From: an uncultured Desulfobacter sp.
Lineage (GTDB): Bacteria; Desulfobacterota; Desulfobacteria; Desulfobacterales; Desulfobacteraceae
Length of the DNA stretch: 64,000 bases
Assembly (NCBI RefSeq): GCF_963677125.1
Contig: NZ_OY781882.1
Coordinates: 1,434,501 to 1,498,500, forward strand
Direction of reading: 5' to 3'
Shown: in pieces, positions 36,298 to 45,340 of the stretch
How positions within the stretch are numbered: position 1 is the stretch's first letter
Layout of the letters: the number at the start of each line of letters is the position of its first letter
Made by a program: the position numbers and the translations under genes
Notes under the pieces: model-generated
Told to the model about the DNA's origin: nothing
Database searches by the model: none
Seen by the model: only the letters and a program-made list of their open reading frames with translations

Positions 36298-38742
36298 CTA
36301 ACTTTCTGCTAAATTTTTTTTGTCATCCACATAGATATAATAGTCTATACCCATTTCCTCCAGTTGTTTGCCGATTTCCCGAAAAAAAGAACTGGTGATG
36401 ATAACCCTTATCTCATCTGCTGCATTCTTTTTTAAATACTCAGGAGATTCAATCTTTAGCGAGAGAGCTTTACTGCATCTATCCTGAATACATCTTTTCT
36501 GGGTATTAGCTCGTTGTACATCTATATACTCTAACTCATGTAATTTAAGCGCCCATTTGCGCTTATCATTATCCACGATGCAGACCGGACAATAACGGCT
36601 CCCATTTTCGATCAAGTAATCAAGTGCCATGTGGCCTGAGCCAAACAAAATAATCCTGGCGCCATTTAAATTTTTGAACAAATCAAAAAATCTCTTTTGA
36701 TAAAAAGCATAAGGTTTACTCATATCATAAAAATATTGATTCGATGCCACACGTTTACAAATCGGCGGATATTTCATGTATCTGCTACCATATTTTGCTT
36801 TAAGAATCTGATCATAATCGGACGGCACCTTAAGTTTCATGTTCTCAAACGGCATATCAATACTATTTTCAAAATCCGATTTTCTGAACGATTCAAAAAT
36901 ATCCAGCATCTTATTTGTTACAAAATTTCCAACTAAAACAGAATCTTTATCGCCCTGTTTTGCAATTTCAGATAATTGATGATGGAGCGTCCCGATATCT
37001 TGACCTTCGGATTCATCTCTATAGTTTTTGTACTCTGATAAGGAATAATGCTTTTTAAGCTCTTCATGCGTATAAATCCTGCATCTGATTAAATGCTGAA
37101 TGTATCGTATCTCTTTGGTTTTCTTAATATTTAAATTTTCAGATAAATACGTTGCATCAAGTGGAATAATATCGATATGAACCCCTTCATCAAGCCCTTT
37201 GCCCCAATCGTGGTTCAGGCTCATCACTGTACTTTTGCTGTAAACGATTCGACTATAATTTCCACGATAGCCTGTTTTAAATTTAGACAGATCTACAAAG
37301 GTGAAAGGCTCTTTAAGACTTTTTTTGACAATTGCCACAAACCGGTCATAGTCATTTCTCATCATTGCAATATCGACATCAATATCCCAGGGGATAAAAC
37401 CTTTATGACGAACTGCGCCAAGCATGGTGCCATAAATCGGGTAAAAAGAGATATTATTCTTTTCACAAATGCGATGGACTGTATTTAAAATATCCAGTAG
37501 ATGGCGTTTAATACTGATCTGCCGCTGGTACAATGCTATATCATGTTCACTTCCGACATAGTTTTGGGCATAATACTCTCTTGCACGTTCCAGTTGCGTT
37601 TTTTTAACTGGTCCGCTCTTTCTAACCGATTCACGCCATGATGATTCGTTAAATTCTTTTTGAACGGTCTCAAGTGCATAAGCAATGACATGATGCATGT
37701 CATAATACTTATAATCTGCCAAACGGCCCCCAAAGATAAGGTTCTTTTCTTTTGAAGCTAAAAATTTGTACTTTTCAAACAGATCATTATTTTTTTGATT
37801 ATTGATTGGATAATATGGCTCATTCCCGGTTTCCCATTCACTTGGGAATTCCCTGGTTATGACTGTTTTCTCCTGATTCCCAAATTCAAAATGTTTATGT
37901 TCGATTATTCTTGTAAAGGGTATTTTGCTGTCCGTATAATTCACTACAGCGTTCCCCTGATAATCTTCAATGTCTAATATTTCGTGTTCAAATTTTAAAC
38001 TTCTATATTCCAAATGTCCGAATCTGAACTCATAGAACTCATCAATCATGCCTGTAAAGACAATTTTGCGGGCAAGAGAAGACAATCTTTTACGATCTGA
38101 AAAAAAATCTGTATTCAGTCGAACTTCCAGACGTTTTAACATCTTTTCAATTATTGCGTTGTAACCCTCTATTGGAATGCCTTGATACGTATCATTAAAA
38201 TAATTATTATCATATGTATACCTTACAGGTAATCTTTGTATGATAAAAGCCGGCAGTTCCGAGCATTTTCGCCCCCATTGCTTTTCCGTGTAGCCTTTGA
38301 TTAATTTTTCATATATGTCTGTCCCTACAAGTGATATTGCCTGCTCTTCAAGGTTTTTCGCATCTAAAATACCTGCTGCCTTTCGTTGCCCGGCAATTTT
38401 GTCTTTGGCCTGCTGCGGCGTAACAACACCCCAAAGTTTATTAAAAGTATTCATATTAAAAGGTAAATTGAATATCTTACCCTGGTAATTGGCTACCGGC
38501 ATATTTGTAAATCGATTAAACGCAGTAAACTGATTCACATAATCCCAAATATCTTTATTGCTTGTATGGAATATATGAGCGCCGTATTTGTGAACATTAA
38601 TTCCTTCAATTTTTTCACAATAAATATTTCCGCCAATATGATCCCTTCTATCAATAACAAGGCATGATTTACCTCTTTTCTGAGCTTCATACGCAAATGT
38701 AGCACCAAAAAGCCCGGCGCCCACAATAAGGTAATCATACAT
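36298..38742 (-). CDS. UDP-galactopyranose mutase / LicD / Rossmann-module fusion
   Basis: An 814-residue three-part protein. Residues 1-375 are UDP-galactopyranose mutase (FAD site V-G-A-G-L-F-G-A; Glf motif V-H-K-Y-G-A-H-I-F-H-T at 50-60; G-G-R-L-A-D-Y-K-Y at 338-346), making UDP-galactofuranose. Residues about 405-690 are a LicD-type phosphotransferase (Y-G-T-M-L-G-A-V-R-H-K-G-F-I-P-W at 437-452, then D-I-D-V-D-I, keeping three acidic residues). Residues 696-814 are a Rossmann-like module (F-G-S-G, I-V-D-N-D). The fusion suggests that the galactofuranose donor and phospho-substitution act on one glycan. The start is 11 bases after the upstream gene. Confidence 0.85.
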   Translation of the reverse strand: MYDYLIVGAGLFGATFAYEAQKRGKSCLVIDRRDHIGGNIYCEKIEGINVHKYGAHIFHTSNKDIWDYVNQFTAFNRFTNMPVANYQGKIFNLPFNMNTFNKLWGVVTPQQAKDKIAGQRKAAGILDAKNLEEQAISLVGTDIYEKLIKGYTEKQWGRKCSELPAFIIQRLPVRYTYDNNYFNDTYQGIPIEGYNAIIEKMLKRLEVRLNTDFFSDRKRLSSLARKIVFTGMIDEFYEFRFGHLEYRSLKFEHEILDIEDYQGNAVVNYTDSKIPFTRIIEHKHFEFGNQEKTVITREFPSEWETGNEPYYPINNQKNNDLFEKYKFLASKEKNLIFGGRLADYKYYDMHHVIAYALETVQKEFNESSWRESVRKSGPVKKTQLERAREYYAQNYVGSEHDIALYQRQISIKRHLLDILNTVHRICEKNNISFYPIYGTMLGAVRHKGFIPWDIDVDIAMMRNDYDRFVAIVKKSLKEPFTFVDLSKFKTGYRGNYSRIVYSKSTVMSLNHDWGKGLDEGVHIDIIPLDATYLSENLNIKKTKEIRYIQHLIRCRIYTHEELKKHYSLSEYKNYRDESEGQDIGTLHHQLSEIAKQGDKDSVLVGNFVTNKMLDIFESFRKSDFENSIDMPFENMKLKVPSDYDQILKAKYGSRYMKYPPICKRVASNQYFYDMSKPYAFYQKRFFDLFKNLNGARIILFGSGHMALDYLIENGSRYCPVCIVDNDKRKWALKLHELEYIDVQRANTQKRCIQDRCSKALSLKIESPEYLKKNAADEIRVIITSSFFREIGKQLEEMGIDYYIYVDDKKNLAES

Positions 38743-38753
38743 AGTTTTATCTT

Positions 38754-40985
38754 TTATTTTAAAGATTGCTTTATAACCTTTTTCAACATAGACGAACTGG
38801 TTTTTTCGGTATAAGGGAAAAAGACCATATCAGAACCATTTTTTTTCAGGAAAGCTTTGGCTGCCAGCCAACCAGGATCGTTCTCATAATCACTGCCGGA
38901 GAACTGACAATCAAATCGATACATCTCATATGCATGGGTTGTAAGATTGAATTTAAAAGGGATTTGAACTGCCTGATCAACATATCGACAAGATTGAACA
39001 ATTTCAAGTCGTTCATCAAAAGGAATATATGGCGTGGTTTTCTTATACGTTATAACCCCTTCATCTGAAACAACACCAACTATAAGATGCTCACACTGCT
39101 CTTTTGCCCTTTTCAGGATATTTAAATGGCCCACATGGAATAAATCAAATACGCCTGCTACATACCCGGTTTTGTATTTTTTCTTAATTTTCTTCTCAAC
39201 AGGCTTTTCCAGACTTGCATCGTTAAATGATCTTTTATAGGCAACATTTGGATCGTAAATACCATATGTGTCTATATCCATATCAAGAAGCTGCCTGGCA
39301 ATAGACATATACCTCTTTACACAAATCACCACTTTAAAGTCACTGGTTGGCAGATCCTTTAAAGTATCCGGATTTCGTACTGGAATCCTCTCAACTCTGG
39401 TACCCCATTTTGTTGAATCATTATCGACTATACAATGAATGTCATATTGGCCTTTATTCAGAGCCAGAAAACGCAATGCATATTTCCCTGAGCCGAATAA
39501 TATCAGTTTCTTATCTCTTGCGCCCCTCAAAAAATCAACAAACAGGGCTTTGTACTCAGCATCGCTATAGTTTACTCGCCGGCGGTTCATCATTACGATA
39601 TCAGTTTTAATCTGATAATTATGTATATATTGCCTTAGTTCAGTTGTGTTTCTTAAAGCCCGTATAAACTCAATCTCCAACCGTCTCCAAACCTCTATAT
39701 CTTTCTCCAGACCGTATTTATTCCATAAGTGCGATTTTTTAACTAAAGATTCCTGTTCAAAATTGCCCATGAAGATTATTTCAATTGATCTGAAAATTAT
39801 TGCTTTCGCAGGATAACCATGCTCACAGAATTCCTGGTCAAAGAAGATAAATCTTCCATTGACATAGAAACAATTTAGAGGCACAAGATCAAGAAAGCCT
39901 TCCTTAAAAATGGGACCTGAAATATTTTTCCAATGATCTTTTGGTTCAATTTGAATAGATGATTTTAATATTTCATCAACAAACAAGTCCAGCTTTTCAT
40001 TAAACGCATCTGCATCAGTTCGCGCTAAACGCCTCAAGTAATTCATAGCGATTTCACCTTGAACATACTTTGATGTATAGGCGTTTTCAGATACCTTGCC
40101 TTTAACAAGATTAAGACCGCGCTTCTCAAGCAAATCAGCATTGTGCATTATGTTTTCAAGTTTTTTCAATCCTTGGGGATACAAAGGTTTTTTCTTAACG
40201 TCCCCACCTTGAATAACAGTTGCCATAGCATGTTCTTTTCCGCGATCCATTGAGACAGTAACATAGTCGATTTTGTTTAAACCTTCGCCTTTTGCGCACT
40301 CGATTAAAAAGCTGTTTGCCATTTGATGAAAAAGTCCATTTTTAATCAAGTCAGTGTACAAAAACTGTTCTTCCAGGAACACTGAATCCGGATGATGATA
40401 TCTTGGGAAAATACGTATTCCGAGTTCTTCATTGGGCAAGAAATTTTCTGAGCAAATAATCTGCGGCATTGATATGTTTGGAAAAACAGATAAAAAATGT
40501 CTGTCCTGCAAACCGGCTTTATCCAACATTTGGGCAAGTTCAAATCTGCTGTAATTTCGTCCACCATTTCGGATTAGATCTGGTTTGTTGATTCTTCTGT
40601 AGTTTTCAATTCCGTCAAAACTTCTGTGTGTAAATGGATCGCGGTCGCCACAAAAATACTTAAGACCCAGCCTGTTATCCGCACCTAATAAAAGCCGCCC
40701 GTCACCGGCTAAGCCCGACGTAATTATATCTAATAATTTTGCTGGATCCAAAGCCCTTTCAATCATATTTACAGCTACGATATAATCAAATTTCTTGCCG
40801 GAAGCGCTATTCAGTGCTGCCACACCATCTAAATCCATGACCGTTACAGATGAAGAAATTGTCTTGAGTAAATCAGTTAAGCTATCCGGCTTATCAATGA
40901 TTTGAAGTATTGAACTGTTTGTTTTAAATGGATACCAATTGAGCAGACCTTTAGGAAAATCTTTTATTATGTCATCCACATTCAT
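38754..40985 (-). CDS. Methyltransferase-like / Rossmann module / glycerol-3-P cytidylyltransferase-like fusion
   Basis: A 743-residue protein. The N-terminal ~180 residues look like a degenerate class I methyltransferase (F-D-Y-I-V-A-V-N-M-I-E, D-G-R-L-L-L-G) without a clear G-x-G-x-G. Residues ~180-490 are unassigned; 493-580 hold the island's Rossmann-like module (F-G-S-G, I-V-D-N-D). The C-terminus (about 605-743) is a TagD/GCT-type cytidylyltransferase with H617-V-G-H620 and a K-T-S-S-S near the end (canonical R-T-x-G-I-S-T). It would make CDP-glycerol or a similar CDP-alcohol. It overlaps the upstream gene by ATGA, so the two are coupled. Confidence 0.78.
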   Translation of the reverse strand: MNVDDIIKDFPKGLLNWYPFKTNSSILQIIDKPDSLTDLLKTISSSVTVMDLDGVAALNSASGKKFDYIVAVNMIERALDPAKLLDIITSGLAGDGRLLLGADNRLGLKYFCGDRDPFTHRSFDGIENYRRINKPDLIRNGGRNYSRFELAQMLDKAGLQDRHFLSVFPNISMPQIICSENFLPNEELGIRIFPRYHHPDSVFLEEQFLYTDLIKNGLFHQMANSFLIECAKGEGLNKIDYVTVSMDRGKEHAMATVIQGGDVKKKPLYPQGLKKLENIMHNADLLEKRGLNLVKGKVSENAYTSKYVQGEIAMNYLRRLARTDADAFNEKLDLFVDEILKSSIQIEPKDHWKNISGPIFKEGFLDLVPLNCFYVNGRFIFFDQEFCEHGYPAKAIIFRSIEIIFMGNFEQESLVKKSHLWNKYGLEKDIEVWRRLEIEFIRALRNTTELRQYIHNYQIKTDIVMMNRRRVNYSDAEYKALFVDFLRGARDKKLILFGSGKYALRFLALNKGQYDIHCIVDNDSTKWGTRVERIPVRNPDTLKDLPTSDFKVVICVKRYMSIARQLLDMDIDTYGIYDPNVAYKRSFNDASLEKPVEKKIKKKYKTGYVAGVFDLFHVGHLNILKRAKEQCEHLIVGVVSDEGVITYKKTTPYIPFDERLEIVQSCRYVDQAVQIPFKFNLTTHAYEMYRFDCQFSGSDYENDPGWLAAKAFLKKNGSDMVFFPYTEKTSSSMLKKVIKQSLK

Positions 40986-43540
40986 ATTTTCGCCACCCCT
41001 TGGGGTTCACGAAGAATTTTCATAATATGTTCATGGACCTTTTGCCCACATGACCCATCCAGATTTTCAGCAATATCTTCCATTGCACGCATTTGCTCAT
41101 CAACAACACCTGTCAAATTATCTGTTACTATATCCGTAAGAAAATCTTCAAGTGGGAATAACCGGCTTTCTTTTTTTGCAAAACCTATATTATGTGTAAT
41201 TCGTTCAAATCCGCTTTCTCCCTCAGTGATTTTTTTTAATTCCCCATCAGAAAGCCTTACTTGAAACTGTTCTAAAGTATCATTTTCAACGTCAATAATC
41301 GCCGCCAAACCATCATTCATTCGCTGGGTTATTATCCTGTCTTGATTAAACAATTTTCCAAAAGATGCCGTCATCATGAATTTAGGGCTATAGCCATTCC
41401 TAAGGCCAATTGCTTCATGCCAAAATTCTTTTGCAAATATATCAAGATGACCGGTTTTTTTATTTATGCGTATCATTGAATCCGTAAACCCGGGAAGTGC
41501 AACAATATAATTTTTTGTTTCGACAAGCTCCTCATGTATAAGTCCACGGTTCTGAAAATTCACCCAGCACTTTACATCTTTCGGAAGCTCGAAGCGGTGG
41601 AATTTTTTATTTTTCTTGTTCCATTTACAAATCGCTCCTGTTCTTACCTCAGACAACCAGACATGATTTCCAGACACACAAATGCCTGTGTATCCGTTTG
41701 CTTTCCTGCCGATTTTATAAATCTTATGGGCTCCATTTGTCATTTTAAAGGCTAAAACACGATTTGTATATTCAGCCGTGATCCAGAGCATCTTTTCCTT
41801 TTCATCAATACTGCATGACCAAATTTTTGATCCTACATCCAGAAACGTCCTGCTCAATTCCGCAATACTTTTTGTATGATAACGCCATTGTTTATTTTTA
41901 GTATTATACTCAATAATTGCGTTCCCTTTTAACGGCAAATAAAACACTTTGCCTTTAAATGACGCTACTCTCCGCATGAACATACTTTGATTTGACTCGA
42001 TTGATTCCAACTCGGCAAGTTCAGATGTTTGCCCTTGATATTCAGCAGGTTTTGTTGCAAGAAACGGTGTTAAATACAAGTCTTCTTCAACACAGGCTAT
42101 ACAAGAATATACGCTATTCCACTTTGGCTGATTTGGAAGTCGTCCAACGAATTCAACATTTTTTGTTGATAAATTCATTTTGAACAATCCGTTATATAAC
42201 CTTGCTGTGAAAAACATCTCGTCTTCTTTTATGTGTGCATCTAGAATCTTTAAAACACCTTTTTCTTCAATGGAAAAACGCCTGGTCACCAAGTTATCCA
42301 GTATATACACAGGCTTGCCGACCACAGCGAACAAATTGCTCACAGACGAACCCGAGCTATTTTCACCAATATATCCATCAGAAATCGCTATTGTTTTTGC
42401 CAGATCAGGACTTTGATCAATCACACCTATTGATGTTTCAATAAAAAAAACTTTTAATTCTAATAAAGCTTTCCACAAACCTGGTCTCATTGATTTGATT
42501 GTTGCTTCAAGTAAAGGATGCGGTCTCCAAATTATATTAATATCATTTCTTTTTTTAACTGCTTCAAACACTGTTTTTATCTTGATCAGGTACTCATTTC
42601 CACCTTTTAAAATCTCAGACAAACTAGTATTCAACATAAGACTTTTTTTATTTTGCAGTGCCGGCATCCACGACTCCGGAATGCTGACGCCATCCTGGAC
42701 AAGGTGAATTACTTTGTCTATTTTAGGAGAACCCAAGGGCAATATTTTATTATAATACTTTGAATTTTTAAAACATTCTTTTATTGCTTCGGATTGAACC
42801 ACCATGAAATCCATATTTTTATACACAGGTAATTCAAGGTGACCTTCAGCAAAGAATCCAGAGGTAAGATAGTAAGGAACATACACTAATTTTTTAACAA
42901 ATTTTTTTAAATTATCCGAATAGTAATCAGGATGAATAGTTGTTATTCTATTAAATTTATCGTAGGGATTGTGTGTATATGCGACATCAGGCATTTCATC
43001 TTCAATTGAATACTTCTTATAATCAATGATTTTCACGCCCGGATCAAATTCTGAGCCATCATAGCGATACGTCCACTTTTTTGTGGTACTGTCATATTCA
43101 TAATACGGAATAGGAACAACATGGCAAACACAGGCCGGATCTTGCTTACACGCCTTCCAAATACTCTCAAGGCTATCCCACATTGATGCTTTGTACGGAA
43201 AAAAAACAACATTATAAATGCGTTCACCCTTATTCAATAATTTTTCCACATCAACAATAATACCATTTAATGTGTCACGATCATGAGTATTTATTGCTTC
43301 TGCTTGGGAAATTACAAACAGCTTTTCACAATATTCGCCTAAAACTGGTACAATATCATTGTTTTTGCCAATTTTTTTTTCAATAGTATTCCCAATTACA
43401 AATGCAGCTTTCTGGCAGTCCTGGAGCACCCCTATACTTTCATTTTTGCCCAGCTGCGGCAGTTGTTCATGAGATTTTTTCATTGAACTAAACAACGAAC
43501 TGAACAAATCCAAAATCTTATCTTCAAATTGTTTTCGCAT
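40982..43540 (-). CDS. CDP-glycerol-glycerophosphotransferase-like protein with beta-propeller
   Basis: An 852-residue protein, first of the operon (AAGGAAG before the ATG). Residues about 105-420 resemble the GT-B TagB/TagF-like family: F-F-P-Y-K-A-S-M-W-D-S-L near 113-124, W-R-P-H-P at 338-342, S-D-G-Y-I-G-E-N-S-S near 387-396 and G-K-P-V-Y-I-L-D at 408-415. Residues about 430-790 are repeated beta-strand blades (F-x-G-x-V-F-Y-L-P, K-M-L-W-I-T-A, N-H-V-W-L-S-E), a six- or seven-bladed propeller. With the adjacent cytidylyltransferase it suggests phosphoglycerol transfer onto a surface glycan. No signal peptide; a cytoplasmic or membrane-associated site is likely. Confidence 0.75.
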   Translation of the reverse strand: MRKQFEDKILDLFSSLFSSMKKSHEQLPQLGKNESIGVLQDCQKAAFVIGNTIEKKIGKNNDIVPVLGEYCEKLFVISQAEAINTHDRDTLNGIIVDVEKLLNKGERIYNVVFFPYKASMWDSLESIWKACKQDPACVCHVVPIPYYEYDSTTKKWTYRYDGSEFDPGVKIIDYKKYSIEDEMPDVAYTHNPYDKFNRITTIHPDYYSDNLKKFVKKLVYVPYYLTSGFFAEGHLELPVYKNMDFMVVQSEAIKECFKNSKYYNKILPLGSPKIDKVIHLVQDGVSIPESWMPALQNKKSLMLNTSLSEILKGGNEYLIKIKTVFEAVKKRNDINIIWRPHPLLEATIKSMRPGLWKALLELKVFFIETSIGVIDQSPDLAKTIAISDGYIGENSSGSSVSNLFAVVGKPVYILDNLVTRRFSIEEKGVLKILDAHIKEDEMFFTARLYNGLFKMNLSTKNVEFVGRLPNQPKWNSVYSCIACVEEDLYLTPFLATKPAEYQGQTSELAELESIESNQSMFMRRVASFKGKVFYLPLKGNAIIEYNTKNKQWRYHTKSIAELSRTFLDVGSKIWSCSIDEKEKMLWITAEYTNRVLAFKMTNGAHKIYKIGRKANGYTGICVSGNHVWLSEVRTGAICKWNKKNKKFHRFELPKDVKCWVNFQNRGLIHEELVETKNYIVALPGFTDSMIRINKKTGHLDIFAKEFWHEAIGLRNGYSPKFMMTASFGKLFNQDRIITQRMNDGLAAIIDVENDTLEQFQVRLSDGELKKITEGESGFERITHNIGFAKKESRLFPLEDFLTDIVTDNLTGVVDEQMRAMEDIAENLDGSCGQKVHEHIMKILREPQGVAKI

Positions 43541-43754
43541 GAATTGTATCTTCCTTTAAAAAACTTGATGATCGGATGTTAGGCTAACAAGATATAAAAA
43601 AGAAGTCCAAATTTTTCTATAGGAAAATAATTTAATTTTGTTTTTTTAATGACATTGACTGCTCCTGGGATATATGCAAAAAAAATTGCGAGAATATCAT
43701 TGTTAAGATTACAATACTAATACCGATATAATTTAAAAGAATATATTAAAGAAA

Positions 43755-43881
43755 TAGAAGCTGTCTTAAAATAAATATTTTGGATCAAGTTCAAAGCGGA
43801 TCAAAATTTTCATCCAACGCCGGTTCGAAGAAGAGCTTCGGCTTACAATTGGGTCAAAAGATTATTTTGAGATGGTTTCTA
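43755..43881. repeat. Inverted-repeat-bounded 127-bp element (MITE-like)
   Basis: The left arm 43755-43790 and the reverse complement of the right arm 43846-43881 match at roughly 26 of 36 positions with one gap (shared blocks TAGAA, TCT, AAAATAA, TTTTG). Internal short dyads occur, e.g. cgaag...cttcg near 43826-43840. There is no coding frame. It fills the end of the 354-base divergent gap 43541-43894 and stops 13 bases before the GT2 start. No target-site duplication is evident. The left arm shares 15 identical bases with 32444-32458. Confidence 0.5.
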
Positions 43882-43894
43882 ATAAGGACGGCAA

Positions 43895-45274
43895 ATGACT
43901 AAAGTCAGTATATTAATTCCCATTTTCAATACAGAAAAATTTCTGAGACAATGCTTGGATAGTATAATTAATCAAACATTGAAAGAAATTGAAATTATCT
44001 GTCTGAATGACGGGTCAACAGATGGTTGCCCCAAAATCATTGAAGAATATGCAAAAAAAGATGAACGAATTAAGGTGGTGCATAAAGAAAATACCGGGTA
44101 TGGCCATACCATGAATGTTGGATTAGCATTAGCGGAAGGCGATTATATAGGTATTGTAGAAAGTGATGATTATGTAGCAGATAATATGTTTGAATTCTTA
44201 TATTCCATGGCTATAAATGAACAATGTGACATAGTCAAGGCAGACTATTATTTCTCCTATGAAGAGGGAGTGCTGCAAGCAAATTTATTTGATGGCCTAG
44301 AATGCAGGGACACATGCCCTGCGAAAGAAATGCCTCAGCTTTTCTGTTTGACTCCTACTATATGGAGTGCAATTTATAAAAAACAATTTTTAACTGACAA
44401 TAAAATTTTATTCCATGAAACCCCAGGCGCTTCGTATCAGGATTTATCATTTACATTTAAAGTGTTGCTTAAAGCAAAGAGAATCCGCCTGACAGAAAAG
44501 AGACTTCTTTTTTACCGTCACGACAATCCGGATTCGTCGATTTATGATGAAAACAAAAAATTTTGTGTTATAGATGAATTTTATGAAATTAGACGTTTTA
44601 TATTCAATGATGCCTATCATGAAATAGATGATCTGAAATATGTCGATAAAACAGCATATATTATTTTTAATAACTATCTAACAAAGCTTTCTGGCCCCGA
44701 TCAATATACTTTTATACAAAAAGTTTCTCAATATTACCAAGAATGGATGAAGATTTTGCCTTTTAATGATGACATGCTTGCCCCTGAAGCTAAAAACATT
44801 ATGAATCAAATTATTTATCAACCAAGGGAAGCCATCAAATATTATCAACATCCAACAAACAGCCATGTAAATCTAATCAAAAACAATCTGTTTTCACTAA
44901 ATGCTGCTATCTACGCGAAAGCTGTTATGGCACATATTTTCGAAGTAGATGAAATAATTATTTATGGCGCTGGAAAAGTAGGGGATTTTATATATCAATT
45001 ATTAAAAAAAAACGATCAGCAGAATAAATTGCAAGGCTATTGTGTAACTTTGTTGACATCGCCCGAAACAATTAACGGCTATAAGATTCAAGCATGTAAG
45101 CAATGTTTTGAAAAGTATCCGAATGCGCTCTATTTAGTGGCGACAAATGATAAATACCAAAATGAAATATTGAAAAACCTGAAAAGTCACGGAATAAAAC
45201 AAGTTATTTCAATGCATACAGAGTTACGGAGTACTTTGAAAAAGAAGTATTTACTTGCAAGCTCAATATCATAA
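43895..45274 (+). CDS. GT2 glycosyltransferase with C-terminal Rossmann module
   Basis: A 459-residue protein. The GT-A domain (1-~230) has K-V-S-I-L-I-P-I-F-N-T-E at the start, N-D-G-S-T-D-G near 38-44 and the metal site E-S-D-D-Y near 89-93, as in inverting family 2 transferases. Residues 353-459 hold the island's Rossmann-like module (I-I-I-Y-G-A-G-K-V-G), though the I-D-N-D part is replaced here. Likely adds a sugar to the surface glycan from the cytoplasmic side. Acceptor and donor unknown. AAGGA precedes the ATG, immediately downstream of the inverted-repeat element. Confidence 0.85.
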   Translation: MTKVSILIPIFNTEKFLRQCLDSIINQTLKEIEIICLNDGSTDGCPKIIEEYAKKDERIKVVHKENTGYGHTMNVGLALAEGDYIGIVESDDYVADNMFEFLYSMAINEQCDIVKADYYFSYEEGVLQANLFDGLECRDTCPAKEMPQLFCLTPTIWSAIYKKQFLTDNKILFHETPGASYQDLSFTFKVLLKAKRIRLTEKRLLFYRHDNPDSSIYDENKKFCVIDEFYEIRRFIFNDAYHEIDDLKYVDKTAYIIFNNYLTKLSGPDQYTFIQKVSQYYQEWMKILPFNDDMLAPEAKNIMNQIIYQPREAIKYYQHPTNSHVNLIKNNLFSLNAAIYAKAVMAHIFEVDEIIIYGAGKVGDFIYQLLKKNDQQNKLQGYCVTLLTSPETINGYKIQACKQCFEKYPNALYLVATNDKYQNEILKNLKSHGIKQVISMHTELRSTLKKKYLLASSIS

Positions 45275-45340
45275 AGCTAACGGCAAAGATCGAAGCCTAA
45301 CCCTTGTAAATCAAAGCAAATTACATTGTGCTTTCAAACG

